This document shows, in pieces, positions 11,511 to 25,200 of a DNA stretch of 42,500 nucleotides. The stretch's first letter is position 1, and each line of letters begins with the position of its first letter. The notes below the pieces were generated by a model. The model was not told the origin of the DNA and did no database searches. It worked only from the letters and a program-made list of their open reading frames with translations. The stretch lies in contig CM022679.1 of NCBI GenBank assembly GCA_012295275.1, positions 29,862,654 to 29,905,153 on the forward strand, in the 5' to 3' direction. The position numbers were made by a program, and so were the translations under genes. This DNA comes from Chrysomallon squamiferum (taxonomy: Eukaryota > Mollusca > Gastropoda > Neomphalida > Peltospiridae).

Positions 11511-11842
11511 GACACAAAAGTAAAACATGCGGATGTAGTATCAGGTTAAAGTTGTTGCGAAATTTGCATTCCATGACACAAAAATAAAACATGCGGATGT
11601 AGTTAAAGGTTAAAGTTGTTGCGAAATTTGCATTCCATGACACAAAAATAAAACATGCGGATGTAGTTAAAGGTTAAAGTTGTTGCGAAATTTGCATTCC
11701 ATGACACAAAAATAAAACATGCGGATGTAGTTAAAGGTTAAAGTTGTTGCGAAATTTGCATTCCATGACACAAAAATAAAACATGCGGATGTAGTTAAAG
11801 GTTAAAGTTGTTGCGAAATTTGCATTCCATGACTCAAAAATA
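11440..11842. repeat. 64-bp tandem array, about six units
   Basis: Unit starts (cattccatgacac or close variants) at 11503, 11567, 11631, 11695, 11759 and 11823 give an exact 64-base period. The middle units are identical. The founder sequence is single-copy in the direct block G (around 8320-8400). Confidence 0.95.
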
Positions 11843-11849
11843 AAACCGT

Positions 11850-12990
<1,141 letters not shown>

Positions 12991-13551
12991 AAATCAAACA
13001 GTTAACTTCATTTTGTTTTTTTTATTATTTATGATACTAATATCTAAATAGATTTATTACACAATACAAACTATTGTAAGTCTATTAAAAGCAAAAGAAG
13101 AAAAAAACAGTATTGATTGTCATGAAAAATGTATTAAAGTATTAAAGCTGTTTAGATAGTAGTATCACGTGACTGAAGTAATACAGACTGAAATAGATAT
13201 ATATATATTATATATATCTATTTCAGTCTGTATTACTTCAGTCACGTGATACTACTATCTAAACAGCTATTTTTAAGTCAGTGACACTTCGATTCAAATA
13301 CTTATGTATAAGGATGCACAGCTAAAAAATAAAAAAATAAATAAAGAAATAGATAGATAGATAGATAGTTAAACAAATAGATAGAGAGACAGACAGACAG
13401 TAAATAAATAAATAGTAAAAATAATAATAATAATAAAAAAATTAAAATAAATGAAATTATAATTTAAAAAATGAAAGCAAATATAAAAACACACACAATA
13501 TATACGTGTGTGTGTGTGCGTGTGTTTGTGTGTGTTATATCTATCTTTGTA

Positions 13552-13585
<34 letters not shown>

Positions 13586-13720
13586 CATCTTACGATGTCA
13601 GCTTTATCCTGCACAAAGTAGAATTATAATTTGCTCTTTGACCTCAGCGGGATTAAACCTGATTTCTGAAAACAGTAACCAGTTATTTCTTTTATCATGC
13701 AATCCTAAGTAATACAAAAT
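12991..13720. repeat. Centre of the foldback and block C, copy 2
   Basis: Holds the 123-bp palindrome (13146-13268), short GATA and TA microsatellites (13556-13585), and at 13600-13715 the block C end. No gene seen. Confidence 0.75.
13146..13268. repeat. 123-bp near-perfect palindrome
   Basis: The left arm 13146-13205 and the right arm 13209-13268 are exact reverse complements with a three-base loop, checked base by base. The arm reads agctgtttagatagtagtat onward and contains the palindromic hexamer cacgtg. A single-arm version occurs at 10270-10325. Confidence 0.97.
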
Positions 13721-13734
13721 CTGAATGAAATAAC

Positions 13735-14610
13735 TGTTTGATTTCTCAGCTTACAACTCTCAACAGTAAAACATTACTGATTTTGTTGTTGCCTTCAAAA
13801 ATTATACATCAAAGCAAAACAGTTCTTAAATAACAACAATCTATTCATTTTTTAAATGAGAAAAAAACATTTTCAAAACGGTCATTCAAGGTCTAATCCA
13901 TAATTAAACCATTAAAGAAGCAAGTTCGAACTATTGCATATATGTATTTATGAATGTATGTCTGTCGCATATAAATAACAAGTAATTTAACGAAGTTAAA
14001 ATAGTTCCATCTCGGAAAATTATGTAAATGAAGATAAAGAAATTATTCAAATCGTAATATCTTGCCATGATTTATAGTGATCTCAGAGTAAATACCTTCA
14101 CAATTATCATTTATTTATTACTTAAATTATTAATATTAATTTATATTACCGGTATTTTATTTCACTTGTAAACAATTAACTTAATTTTCTACGAAATTCA
14201 GTAAATATTAATAAACGAGTTACTTAGCTTTCAATAACTAATGAAAAAACAAGTCTATATTAAGTTAATGCTTTAATAATAGTTTAAATGAATTTAACAT
14301 GGAGGCCTTTTTTTAAGTATATGGCAAAGAAATAGAGTTTAGTGTTTTAAACTTCTACATTCAGTTGTTTTAACGCCTTATTCTTGAAACAGTCTTTACT
14401 GCTTTATAAAATTTATCCTTTTGCAAGGAAAGGACGACTTTAAACATGTTTTCTAACATTTTTATCATAATTGTTTAGTTTAGTTCCACTTACTACGGTA
14501 ACTTCCTTCTTCAAACTGTCATTCACTTTACATTCGTAATTTAATACTTACCTGTTACGTTAAAAAATTAAATAAACTGCATGCCAGTTGTTAATAACGT
14601 AACATTTTGC
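13735..14610. repeat. Block D, copy 2
   Basis: Direct copy of 4200-5130. Non-coding. Confidence 0.8.
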
Positions 14611-14966
14611 ATAATTCAATCTCCTTATGATAGTTTTGTATGCTGTATCGATTCCGCCATTAGTAATGTAAATAATAATTACCATATATATATTATTTTA
14701 TTTTTCTCTTCTAATCGAATAAACGGATGCTATAATTCCTTGTGTTTCAAAGATTCTTATCAGAGAAATACTGAGTTATTTCCCAATCCAATCCATCAAC
14801 ATGGATCGACACTATTTGAGCCATTATATGTGATGTTCTTCTAAATAATTTAAAATGTTTATTTCCACAACACAATGGTTAAACATTGATCTTAGTGTAG
14901 TACGTACAGGCTTCATTTATTAGTATTGGCAAATGTAAATGTATTAGAAGTTTACAATATATATAC

Positions 14967-15037
<71 letters not shown>

Positions 15038-15194
15038 TTCTTATTATTATTATTACACCTGCATACTTCTTCTTCTTCTTCATTTTTTATATATTGTTTA
15101 ATATGACAGAATATTACTGAAATTACTTATGAAAGTTTATTTTTTCATTTCTTCTTTAAATTCTTCTAACCTCAGTGAATACCGAGCAGCATGC

Positions 15195-15288
<94 letters not shown>

Positions 15289-15774
15289 AAGTAGCAACAA
15301 ATTTACTGGAAACAGGTTGTTTTTTTCCTTGTGCTGTTATATAAACAAATAATCAGTTTTGTATTTTTATTAATAAAATATAAAAAAGAACATTACATAT
15401 GATTCTAGCTCTCACAAGACAAAACTTTAATAATAATATATTCTATTAACTTACAGTAATTACTTTAATTATTATCATTAATTAGCAAAACAGTGTGTTT
15501 TCACTTTTCGGTGATCCTAACAAAAATTATTTTACATCGTTTAGAAGTAACACGTATATTTCTTCTGAAGAAAAGTCTCTCTGATCGTGTTTAAATCTGA
15601 AAAATAAAAAATAAAAGATAAAAGGGGAGAGTGAGAAAAAAAGGGGAGAGACTGAAATATACAATTAGAAAATTTATCTTTTAATTCTTTTGTCTTTATA
15701 TTATCTTTGATTATGTATATAATAATAAGGATATAATAATAAGGATAATAATGATAATCATAATCATAATAGCA

Positions 15775-15805
<31 letters not shown>

Positions 15806-15806
15806 A

Positions 15807-15844
<38 letters not shown>

Positions 15845-15861
15845 TGATGATGATGATGATG

Positions 15862-15927
<66 letters not shown>

Positions 15928-15960
15928 GTAATAACAAGGAAGGATGTATGACCAAATTGT
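14610..15960. repeat. Block E, copy 2, with TTA, GA and AAT/ATG microsatellites
   Basis: TTA repeats (14968-15034), GA repeats (15196-15283) and a compound AAT/ATG tract (about 15720-15930). The intervening text matches blocks at 5845-6180 and 36350-36660. No gene seen. Confidence 0.8.
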
Positions 15961-16105
15961 TTAACTATACAATGTAAACCTCATTAATAGAGGGAGACTT
16001 AAAGAGCCAAGTTTTGTACCTGAAAGCTGATTATTTGAACAGTCCAAAGAAGAGTGAAACCAGTATGAGAGTCACTGACGCAGTCACCATGGTGCCGTCT
16101 CATGA

Positions 16106-16149
<44 letters not shown>

Positions 16150-16432
16150 CAACAACAGCAGCAGCAACAACAATAATAATGATAATGATAATAATTAGAA
16201 GAAGAAGAAGATTTGCTATAGCTAGATTCCTAAATTAGGGACTCAATATTTGTGATGCGCTGTCAGACAATATTCATTCATTATTATTTACTATCTTTTA
16301 CTTAGACATCCGTTCATTTCTCTTTACTCTGAAACTGAAAAAGAGCAAAAAGTCAAACTGTAAATTTACTTCCTGGACATGTAATATTAAACAATAAAAA
16401 AAACTCACTCGTACATATACAAACATGCGCGC

Positions 16433-16486
<54 letters not shown>

Positions 16487-16554
16487 TCAGAGACACACAT
16501 ACAAACAAAGCACTACACTAAATAAACACAAGCAGTAAACAATTACAAACAAAA

Positions 16555-17114
16555 CTAATAATACGATAAACTGTATTTAATTTCCACTTTCAAGAAGTAT
16601 AAATAATTATTACCACAATAAGCGGACATGTATTCGAAGACATTGGTTAAACTCTTAGCGTAACTGAGTTCTTTAGAGCAACCCGCGTCTTTGATACATT
16701 TGAGGTACTCATCGTATAACCTAGGATTATAAATATGTTATAACATTTCAATTCAAATGTTTTATAAAATAAAAAAGTATAGCATTTCGTTATAAGAATA
16801 CAACAGTATTATCTTGAGTTTTAATAGATAAAAAATAAAGTTTTAAATTTTCGTTTTAAAAATGGCCTCCACTCACCGACACACTCTGCTGGTATCGCCG
16901 GCTGCACGAGAGATACCATCTTTCACTACGTTTACACATTTGTAAACTTCGGTTGTGTCACACTGACTATTCTCCACAACGGCGACACCTAGTGAGAGAA
17001 AAAACATATTTGATATCTTTGTCTGTCTGACTGTCTGTCTCTCGACTGATCTATCGATTTATATCTATCAACTTTTCTCTCATCCGTGTTCTCTCTCTTG
17101 TCTGATTTACTCTG

Positions 17115-17172
<58 letters not shown>

Positions 17173-17249
17173 AAATCAACATTAACACAATAAATTAATC
17201 TGTTACACTTACCAAATAAAAGGACTAACAGCAACATTACAGTCTTCAT
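16555..17249 (-). CDS. Small secreted cysteine-rich protein, copy 2 (three exons)
   Basis: Exons: 17213-17249, 16877-16988 and 16555-16720 (stop at 16555; a donor-like gtaata would end exon 3 at 16614). Exon 1 encodes MKTVMLLLVLLF, then GVAVVE follows. Mature part has six cysteines: CDTTEVYKC, VCRLYDEYLKC, AGCSKEL and a final one in EYMSAYC, so spacing is about x7, x20, x7, x5, x22. All splice sites are canonical and in the same phases as copy 1 (1, then 2). This is the cleanest copy. Compared with copy 1 the signal peptide is nearly unchanged but the mature part differs at most non-cysteine positions. Function unknown; extracellular location inferred. Confidence 0.75.
17114..17170. repeat. 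AAT microsatellite in intron 1 of copy 2
   Basis: Uninterrupted AAT repeats. Confidence 0.95.
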
Positions 17250-17303
17250 GTTAGCAGCTAAGTGATCACCAACATACAAAAATGAACCCAGTCAGTCAGT
17301 CAG

Positions 17304-18976
17304 AAAAAAAGATAATTTCCAAATCAAAGTGAGCTGTTGCGAAACTCCGTGACAAAGCCATTGCGTGTCTGTCGCATGAAAATGAGCCGAATACTCAAAG
17401 TTTTTAGATTAAAATCTGGTTGCCAAAGGACGAACAAAAGACTAGATCTAGTTACTCTCACTCAGATTTAGTTTTTTTTACTTGTAACATAAATAAACCT
17501 TTGTAAACATCTTTTCGTAACGCTCTATTTGAAGAGGAAAATAAAGTTAAAATTCCTTGCCTACGAAATGTTTTCTATTGGCGGGATCTGAAGCTAAATA
17601 AGGTTACTAAAGTAGAGGCATCAATATAGAAATTTTATTTTTGAGATACACAGTTTACTCATAACTTTAACGCTCTATTTAAAGAGGAAAATAAAGTAAA
17701 AATTCCCTGCATACGAAACGTTTTTAATCAGAGTCAGATTTAGCAGTGGCGAGATCTGTAGCTAAAGAAGGTTAGAAACGTAGAGGCATCAAATGTGCTC
17801 CCATTTTTTTTTTCCTTTTCCTACTTATGTATATGTGTGTATGTTAGGTATGTATATGTGTGTGAATGTATGTATGTATGCACGTACGTTCGTATCTATG
17901 TTTCCATGTGTCTAATTGAACATGTGTCAGTAACATTTAATATATCTAAAATCTTTAACTGTTTAATCTCCCCTCCGTGCAGATTCTTATTTTGTCTTGG
18001 TTCCCCGTGCTACCTTACTCGCATCATTAATCAAAGGTATTTAAATATATGTTTTATCGATTGTATACTGTATTATTATCACGTCCACTTTATAATCATT
18101 ATGAAATAATTAACTTGTACCGTGGTTTGTGTTGTGTTTATTTCTTTAGTGGATAGATAGACTTACTGATTTACATAGATTGCTCTCTATTTACATTTAT
18201 ATTCCTTGTTAGGTGGCCATTAAAGCACATTTTTACCCTCGGCTGAGCCTTAATAAAACATCCAAGATGTTTTATGGTGTTGGCCCCGTGATAGTATGCA
18301 TGTATATATGGATATTTATGTGTTTACATGTGTGTGTGTGTGTGATTGTGTGTGAGTGTGTGTCTTTAAAATATTTTATTTTGTGTCTGTAGTTGTATTT
18401 AACTAGATACCCAGATAAACAGTTTGACAGACAGACGATCTATCTAAACACATAAGTAAGTATAAATAAAGACGAGTGAATGATACGTCAGTTTTATTAT
18501 ATTTAACAAATCATCTCTCGTGATTATCTCCTGTTCAGTTTTATTTACATAGAAAATCATTTATCAGTTTTTCCTGTTACATACGAACTTCATAACTGTA
18601 TCATTTAGAAGCAATTGATAATTTAAAGTGTTTCAAGAAAACTATTTATTTACATATCATTATAACAGGTTTGGACAAGAACTATGTACAAATCTGTGTT
18701 CCACAAGCCTTAGTATTTGGGATTTTGTCAACATATCTTTGCCTGATGTACTCGGGTTATGTTCCACATCGCAGTCAATCAAAGTTTTCATCGTTTGTAG
18801 AGGAATCTCTGAACCATGTTTCACTTCACTTGTTAGACATATATATATATATATACACACACACATATGTAAGATGATGTTCCATTTTTACGTTATCAGC
18901 CGTAGACAGATGTTACAGCTGAGGTAGAAATAACATTCTATGAAACAACAGACTTGTACAGTTCTTTCTAAATCCG
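17304..18976. repeat. Block G, copy 2
   Basis: Direct copy of 7746-9556, with a small internal duplication of the sequence around aacgctctatttaaagagga (near 17520 and 17670). Ends in the 63-bp dispersed element (18873-18934). No gene seen. Confidence 0.8.
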
Positions 18977-19162
18977 GGTCCGCAGAATTTCTTAAGATTC
19001 ACATGCAGCAATCGAAAAGAAGAAGTTTTTCTCTTAAAGGCACTGGCAGATGAATGAGTTGTCGAACTTTATAACCCAGATCAGCGGGGGCGCTGTTACG
19101 CAGAAGGTTTAAGACGATCACTCGAGAAGCACTGAACAAAGTGCGACGATTTCTGCTCGTGT
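18977..19162 (-). pseudogene. SOCS-box fragment of the ASB-like gene, copy 3
   Basis: Near-identical to 1-186. The minus frame is unbroken from RRTLFSASRVIV through LIHLPVPLREKLLL to the stop, covering the whole SOCS box. The match stops at its upstream edge, where sequence jumps to block B (2494 counterpart). No ankyrin region and no good acceptor are present. Confidence 0.8.
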
Positions 19163-19866
19163 AATTCCAAAACATTAATTAGTAATTAATATGGACGAAT
19201 TAAATCATGTAAGGTAACAGATATTTCAGTACATTATCGTTGATGTTTTTCTTTTTCTTTTTGTTTCCTCTTTTATCTAAACGCTTTTTTTTCTTCTTTT
19301 TTTTTTTTTTATCAATATTTAAGTATATTTCCATATAGACAAACACAATCTTGGTTAAGAGTTTTGATGATGTCATAATCACACTAACACACTAAGTCAT
19401 ATACATTCATACACATAAACATATATACATGCATACATACATTCGTACATACATGCAAATAATAATGAATGAATACTGATATATATATCTGTATACTTAC
19501 ATTCATATATATCATATTAAACATACATAGTTACAGATGGACATACAGATACACAATACTAAACAGTTATACAGATAAAAGATGTAGTAAACATAAACCT
19601 CAATTTAACGGTCCCTCAATTTATTGCATTTCCTATAATCTGGGCAAAATCTTCAAAATATGCAAATATACTTGATTCGGATCCGTTCGGAAATAACGAA
19701 GCGTCCGAAAACGAACAATCAACGTGTGCATTCGTGTTTGATGTTTCGTTCTTGCTTTGTGTTTTATGTTAGAATTCTCTAGATATATAGGGCATCAGCT
19801 TTATTTTTTATTGAATTTTATTTTTTATTACAATGTTTTTTAATATATGTTTCTAAAAACTGATAT

Positions 19867-19913
<47 letters not shown>

Positions 19914-20194
19914 ATTTTTTATTTTTATAACTTGTTTTTTGTTTGTTTTGTTTTGTGCATTGAGAGTGGCGCCAATATAGTATGAGAACTAAAATCGATC
20001 AATCGATCCATCAGTATAAGTAAACACTGTGAAAGGTAAAGCACATTTAATTCTGTAAATTATCCAAGATTGATGATATTAAAGTTTGTTGTATTTCTAA
20101 CACACTTCGGAATATCCAGATTTTTTATTTTCCTGACAACCTTTCATTCCTTTCAGTCCGTTAAATGGAGGATCGACTGTAATTTTACTTTTAC
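19163..20194. other. Truncated block B, then unique AT-rich sequence
   Basis: 19165-19260 matches 2494-2600. After a T-rich stretch there are CATA-type repeats and a TTTA run (19865-19905). No gene recognised. Confidence 0.6.
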
Positions 20195-20309
20195 CTGTTG
20201 AACAGTCAGATCCCATCCAGCCTGGCTGACACGATCCAGTGTCACAGTGACCCGTACGTACGTCACAAGTTGATGACGTCACGGAACAATGTCGGTCATT
20301 ACACCACTT
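20195..20309 (-). pseudogene. Orphan EGF-like exon
   Basis: Minus strand, between a ttag-type acceptor (about 20310) and donor gtaaaag. It encodes one EGF-like module of the MEGF type: cysteines in CNDRHC, STCDVRTGHC, GSCQPGWMG and SDCST. It enters in phase 0 but leaves in phase 1, unlike the 1-1 exons of the receptor upstream. No partner exon is recognisable on its downstream side. It may be a relic or an exon of a gene I cannot assemble. Confidence 0.5.
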
Positions 20310-21352
20310 CTAACCATAATTAGTAGTCGCTTATTTAGTTAAAAAATGAATAGAGTAACAAGAACAACTTTAAAGTCTATGCTAATGTGTATTGAACAAA
20401 ATATACATAGAGTAATAAAATCACTTCTGTCTTGTTTTTCAGTGACTGAGATGATGAAGAAGCCGGTTCTGAATCTTCCTGCATCTGTCCAGTATGGTTC
20501 ACACTTTGACTACATGTACAAACACATCAAGTGGATAAGACACGATACTAACATACACACATATACACACACACACACATACATACATAGATACACACAT
20601 ACATACATACACACATACATGCATACATACATACATAGGAGAAACAATTAGATGGAAAAATAACTTAGTACTTTAACTTTTTCTGAAACTGTAAGTAATT
20701 GCTTGAATTATAATTGCACTTATTAGGTTTAATGTAATTTTAGTAAAATAGAACTGAAAATATGTTGCGATGTATATTATTACATATCCTATGCTAGTAT
20801 GAGCTCGCTCTTTCGTATGTTTAAATTACACTTTGCAGAACAAATAATTACTTTGAAGATAAATAAGATTACTGAATATGATTTAAGAAAATCGAGTAAA
20901 TATTTACAATTAAAACAATTTACATCCAAGAAGCTACTAGGAAAAAGTTACCCAACTTTCACTATTTAACCAATAATACGTTTTTTCTCTCTTTCCTTGT
21001 AAAAAGTGTATGAAATAACAATATGGTGGCTACTTGTATTTGATCTATTGCCACACGAGAGATTTTCTCAAAACTTATCTTCAGTTTAGGAACCTTTAAA
21101 AAGCATTAAATATATTAAATGTAACCATTTTAAGTTTTAAAGCTATGAAAGGTTTATATGTATAACTTCACGGATCAAATAGCACGGCCCATTTAGGTCA
21201 GTCGTATTCAGCAGTTAGCAGGGTAGATTTACAAGCTCTGTAAAATATAGTTTAGAAAAACAGTGCAGTCGACCGAAGTTTGTACAGCTGTGATCTATCA
21301 ATATTTTGCGGATATTAACTATTTTTCTCGGACTCCTTTATTTGCTGCAAGA
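20310..21352. other. Stretch with no recognised gene
   Basis: AT-rich. ACAT/ACAC-type repeats at about 20550-20640. A weak TATA-like tatagttt at about 21246 lies upstream of the candidate exon at 21353. Confidence 0.5.
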
Positions 21353-21406
21353 ATGACTTTTATGAAGTGTTTTGTTATGATACTTATTGTAACATCTGCA
21401 ACAAAG
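21353..21406 (+). CDS. Candidate signal-peptide first exon
   Basis: ATG at 21353, then MTFMKCFVMILIVTSATK, then gtaaatcc as donor. Composition (a lysine, a hydrophobic core, small residues near the end) fits a secretory signal peptide. No continuation exon was found on the plus strand before the convergent receptor tail at 22044, so the gene is unproven. The open frame around it runs 21263-21577 without a stop. Confidence 0.3.
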
Positions 21407-22043
21407 GTAAATCCTTCTCAAATGTATGTCTGTCTTCTGATTTCAGTATATATCTTATTAGAATGTATGTGCTGTAAACGCATGTACGTTCCAGTGTATT
21501 TGGATGTAAATGGGTCTGTACACAGACACACACACATATACACATACACTCGCACTCAGATGTATTTGTTTGTATAGGTTTGGTTGCTTCATGTCACTAA
21601 TTATGACTTATATAAAAACAGTTAAATGTGGGAGGATGTAAGTAAAGATAGTCAGGTGAATAACTGACGTGTGTTATTTTTTTTTAATCTTCTTTTCTTT
21701 ACAGTCTTTGGTTTTACAATACATTTTTATATGTATTATTACATTACTTTTTTCTAGCCAAGAAACAAGAGTGTTAATTTTGAACAAAAGCATTAGTGGA
21801 TACAATGTGAAATGGAAAATGTTTAGTTACAAACATTAAACAAGGATGAGAAAGTTTTCAGAATGTAATCACTTTTGTTTCCTCAGTAGGAAATTAAGGT
21901 CAATGCGTCCAGTGAAACTTTTAGTTTATAAAGTTAGTAAAAGTATAAAAACTAATTTGTAAATTGCAAAAGCTATCAGAGATGAAAGCAGTCAGGGTAA
22001 GTTGATGATGAATAATAATGAAAGATTCATGTAACAGATCAAA

Positions 22044-22252
22044 TCAGTTTTCCACAATTTCGTAGGGTTGCAGTGTAGCATATGGTCTTTCTCTTCGTTC
22101 CTGGAGGCTGTCATAAGAATGATCTGGCTCTGTAAGTATGTCTGACTCAGGCTGAACACTTTGTCTGGACTCCTGATCACTGTTATTCAGGTTAGTTTCA
22201 TTTGCAACTTCATAAAGATCCAAGTAATCATATGCTGCCTCATTATGAGTTC
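22044..22252 (-). CDS. Receptor, last exon (tyrosine-rich tail)
   Basis: Acceptor ttgatacag, entry GTHNEAAYDYLDLYEV, stop TGA at 22044-22046. YDSL and PYATL are separated by seven residues, the ITAM spacing, and are followed by QPYEIVEN. Acidic and serine-rich between the tyrosine motifs. Confidence 0.8.
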
Positions 22253-25200
22253 CTGTATCAAATGGTAAAATACTCTGATTAGTCATAATATTAAAATCAA
22301 AGAAATATAAAACTTTTGTGTCAGTATCAAAATTAGTGTATGTTAACACACTGTCACTACAGATTTGGTACATAGTCACTGCATGCATAGTAAAACTATA
22401 ACAAATAAGTCATAAATAATTATTAAGGTAGATTTTGAAATTACGTTTTGGGGATCAAATAATTAGTTATGCTTTCAAAATAATTAACTATTACCTAAAG
22501 TAATACAGACTTACAACACAAGCGACAGACACAAACAAAATTTTAATATTCATAGAATGAATGACATTGTACATACCACTGCTAACCTCCTCTCTCCTCC
22601 TGTTATCTAGATGTCTACAACAGAGATGAATAAGTAAATAAGTTAATTAATTAATCAAAAACAGTATATAAAATTAATTAATTAAAAACAATAAATAAAA
22701 TTAATTAATAAAATGATAAATTTAATCATTTCACACTTTACTGTGAATTTAAAAGCAAAATACAACAAGTTACACTTACGTATATGTTTCATCCTGCTTT
22801 TTATCTGAAAAACAAAATTAAACATTTTGCATTATAAAGCAGCTGGCCAACTGTATTCAGATGTAAATATTTATAAAATAACCTGCATAAAATTACCAGT
22901 ATAAATGTACCACTGAGTTGTAATACCATGCTAAACTACTGTATATTAGTCAGTGACTTGGACACATTCTCAGTAATATTCTCTTCAGCATCACTGTCAC
23001 ATGACCTGAGAGTGCTTAGTGGATGACTGAAATAAGTTCAAGAATCAAAATTTAAAATTACCACTTACTATTTATTACTGTTTAAAATTATTATGCAGTG
23101 ATGATAAAAATAAAAATAAGTCTGCAGTCTTTGACAACACTGCTTCTCAGACATTTTTAAACTGTTTTTCATATAGTCTCTGATCCATGGATACATGTTT
23201 TGTGGATTCTCATGAACAGAAAGTTCTGACGGTGGAAGGAAAAATGTTAATCTGATGACTTTAAGTTATCATTAATAATAGCTAATTAAAAAAAAGAAGA
23301 AGAAGAAAGAAACAACAGAGACACAAAATCTCAGAAATGAATAAAACTATGCCACAATATATAACTTACACACAGACACAAATATACACATGTATGTAGA
23401 TAAGGACAAATATTCTTATATCACAGATACAAATATATATATCTTAAAAACACAGTATATTTATTATTACACAGACACTAATATACATATCATTATACAG
23501 ACAGAAATATAGATATCACTATACAGACACAAATGTCCTTAGTACACAAACACAGATATAACATTTTTATATACTTACTAATAGTTATACAGACAGTTAT
23601 ACATATTATTAAACAGACACAAATATAGATATCATTACACAGACACAAGTATACATATTTACACAAAGACACAAATATAAATATTCTTTTTTAAGTGCAG
23701 AAAACCCAGAACCAGCATAAAACAGAATAGCAAGCAAAAAGATTTGAAGGTAACTTTATAAGTTGAATCACCACCATTGTACTGATTCCTGGAAGGAGAA
23801 CTAAGCTGACAGTTCAGTTTAGACAAAATAGTATGTTACCATAGAACTGTTCATATTTACTATCATTGTCAATTTAATTTTACAAGCTTCTGAATTTTAG
23901 TTATATTTTACCCCTGCTTTGTCCTGTCACCTGACCTGTAGTATATCTCACTGAGCAGATCATTTCCCTGAACTTGTACAGGACATAACTTTACTTTCCT
24001 ACAGCTTTTGTATCAATGATTGTTAACACTCTATTTCCTTTTAAAACACAGATTAATAAAGTAAAAAATGTAAAGATCTAAAACAGTTTAGACTGCGAAT
24101 TAACTGAGCAATTATCTTACCTATTTTAGAAATTAAACAACCTTGCCTTCGTAACAGTAAAATGATGACTATAAATACGAAAGATGTAACAACAATCCCA
24201 GACACACTCCCAATAATAATATAAATTATTTTTTCTGGCAGTGCATCTGATTTAATATCTGAAAATAAAATAATAATAAATAACACAACTGAAAAACAAA
24301 AAACATTTATTAGTAAAAACACTTTTTTTCACTATTATTATTTACAAAATATTAGTTACACTCACATTTCTCAAGGTAAATACCTTTCCTCAATGACAAT
24401 AAAAATATCAAATTGAATGGTACTCTCAAATGGCCTAAAACATTTTGTAATTGTACTTGCAGGTTGTTCCTTTATTAAAATCTACTGACCAATCTTTGCT
24501 AATGATAAAGTTTACATTAGATTTATTAAGTATGAAATTGTATTTTTCATTTAATAGCACATAACTTTTTTCTTTCAAATGTAAAAAACAACACAATGCT
24601 TTTATATTTTGTAAACTGTGTTTTCATCAAAAAACAAATAAAAGCTGTATGAACACCATTCAGTCACGATATTAATCCCACAATGAAAATAAATTTGATA
24701 GATTAATCTGATTTGTTACTTTGGTATAAAAGTGATGTAGTTTTTCACATGTTTATCAATTTTTTTAGTGATTCAGTATTTCTTCTAACCAGAACTGGTA
24801 AAATGTTAAATAATCATATATATCAATACCCAGAAACATAATCGGAAATTTTTTTTAAACTTTTTAAATGCAAAAACTTGTCAATAGAGAATAAAATCTC
24901 TTTAAAGTTACAAAATTAACTCAAAGGTAATTAACTTTTGCATCTAAGGTAATAAGGATTTAACAGAGTTACCAAGATTACAGTCAGAGGCCTGTGTTGA
25001 ACCTTCTCCTGCTGTAGTTTTGTTGTTAAATGTTTTGTATATTTCTTACCATAATATACAGTTTGTATTTATATGACTAAAATTTACTTCTAGGAATATG
25101 TAGAGCATATTTATAGTTTTCTTTCCATTTTTTTATGTTATTTTTTTTCCTTTTCTCTGAAAAATGACAAAATCCTATACAAACAATACATCTGGATGAT

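Noticed and set aside
18628-18927. Plus-strand frame in block G resembling a secreted protein
   Set aside because: The other three block G copies do not keep the frame.
22253-22388. Open extension upstream of the last receptor exon
   Set aside because: It lies beyond a good acceptor (ttgatacag), and the phase from the micro-exons fits only the shorter exon.
22935-23015. Possible alternative cytoplasmic exon (minus) after actctcag
   Set aside because: The appealing frame does not match the phase of the transmembrane exon, and the frame that fits is not convincing.
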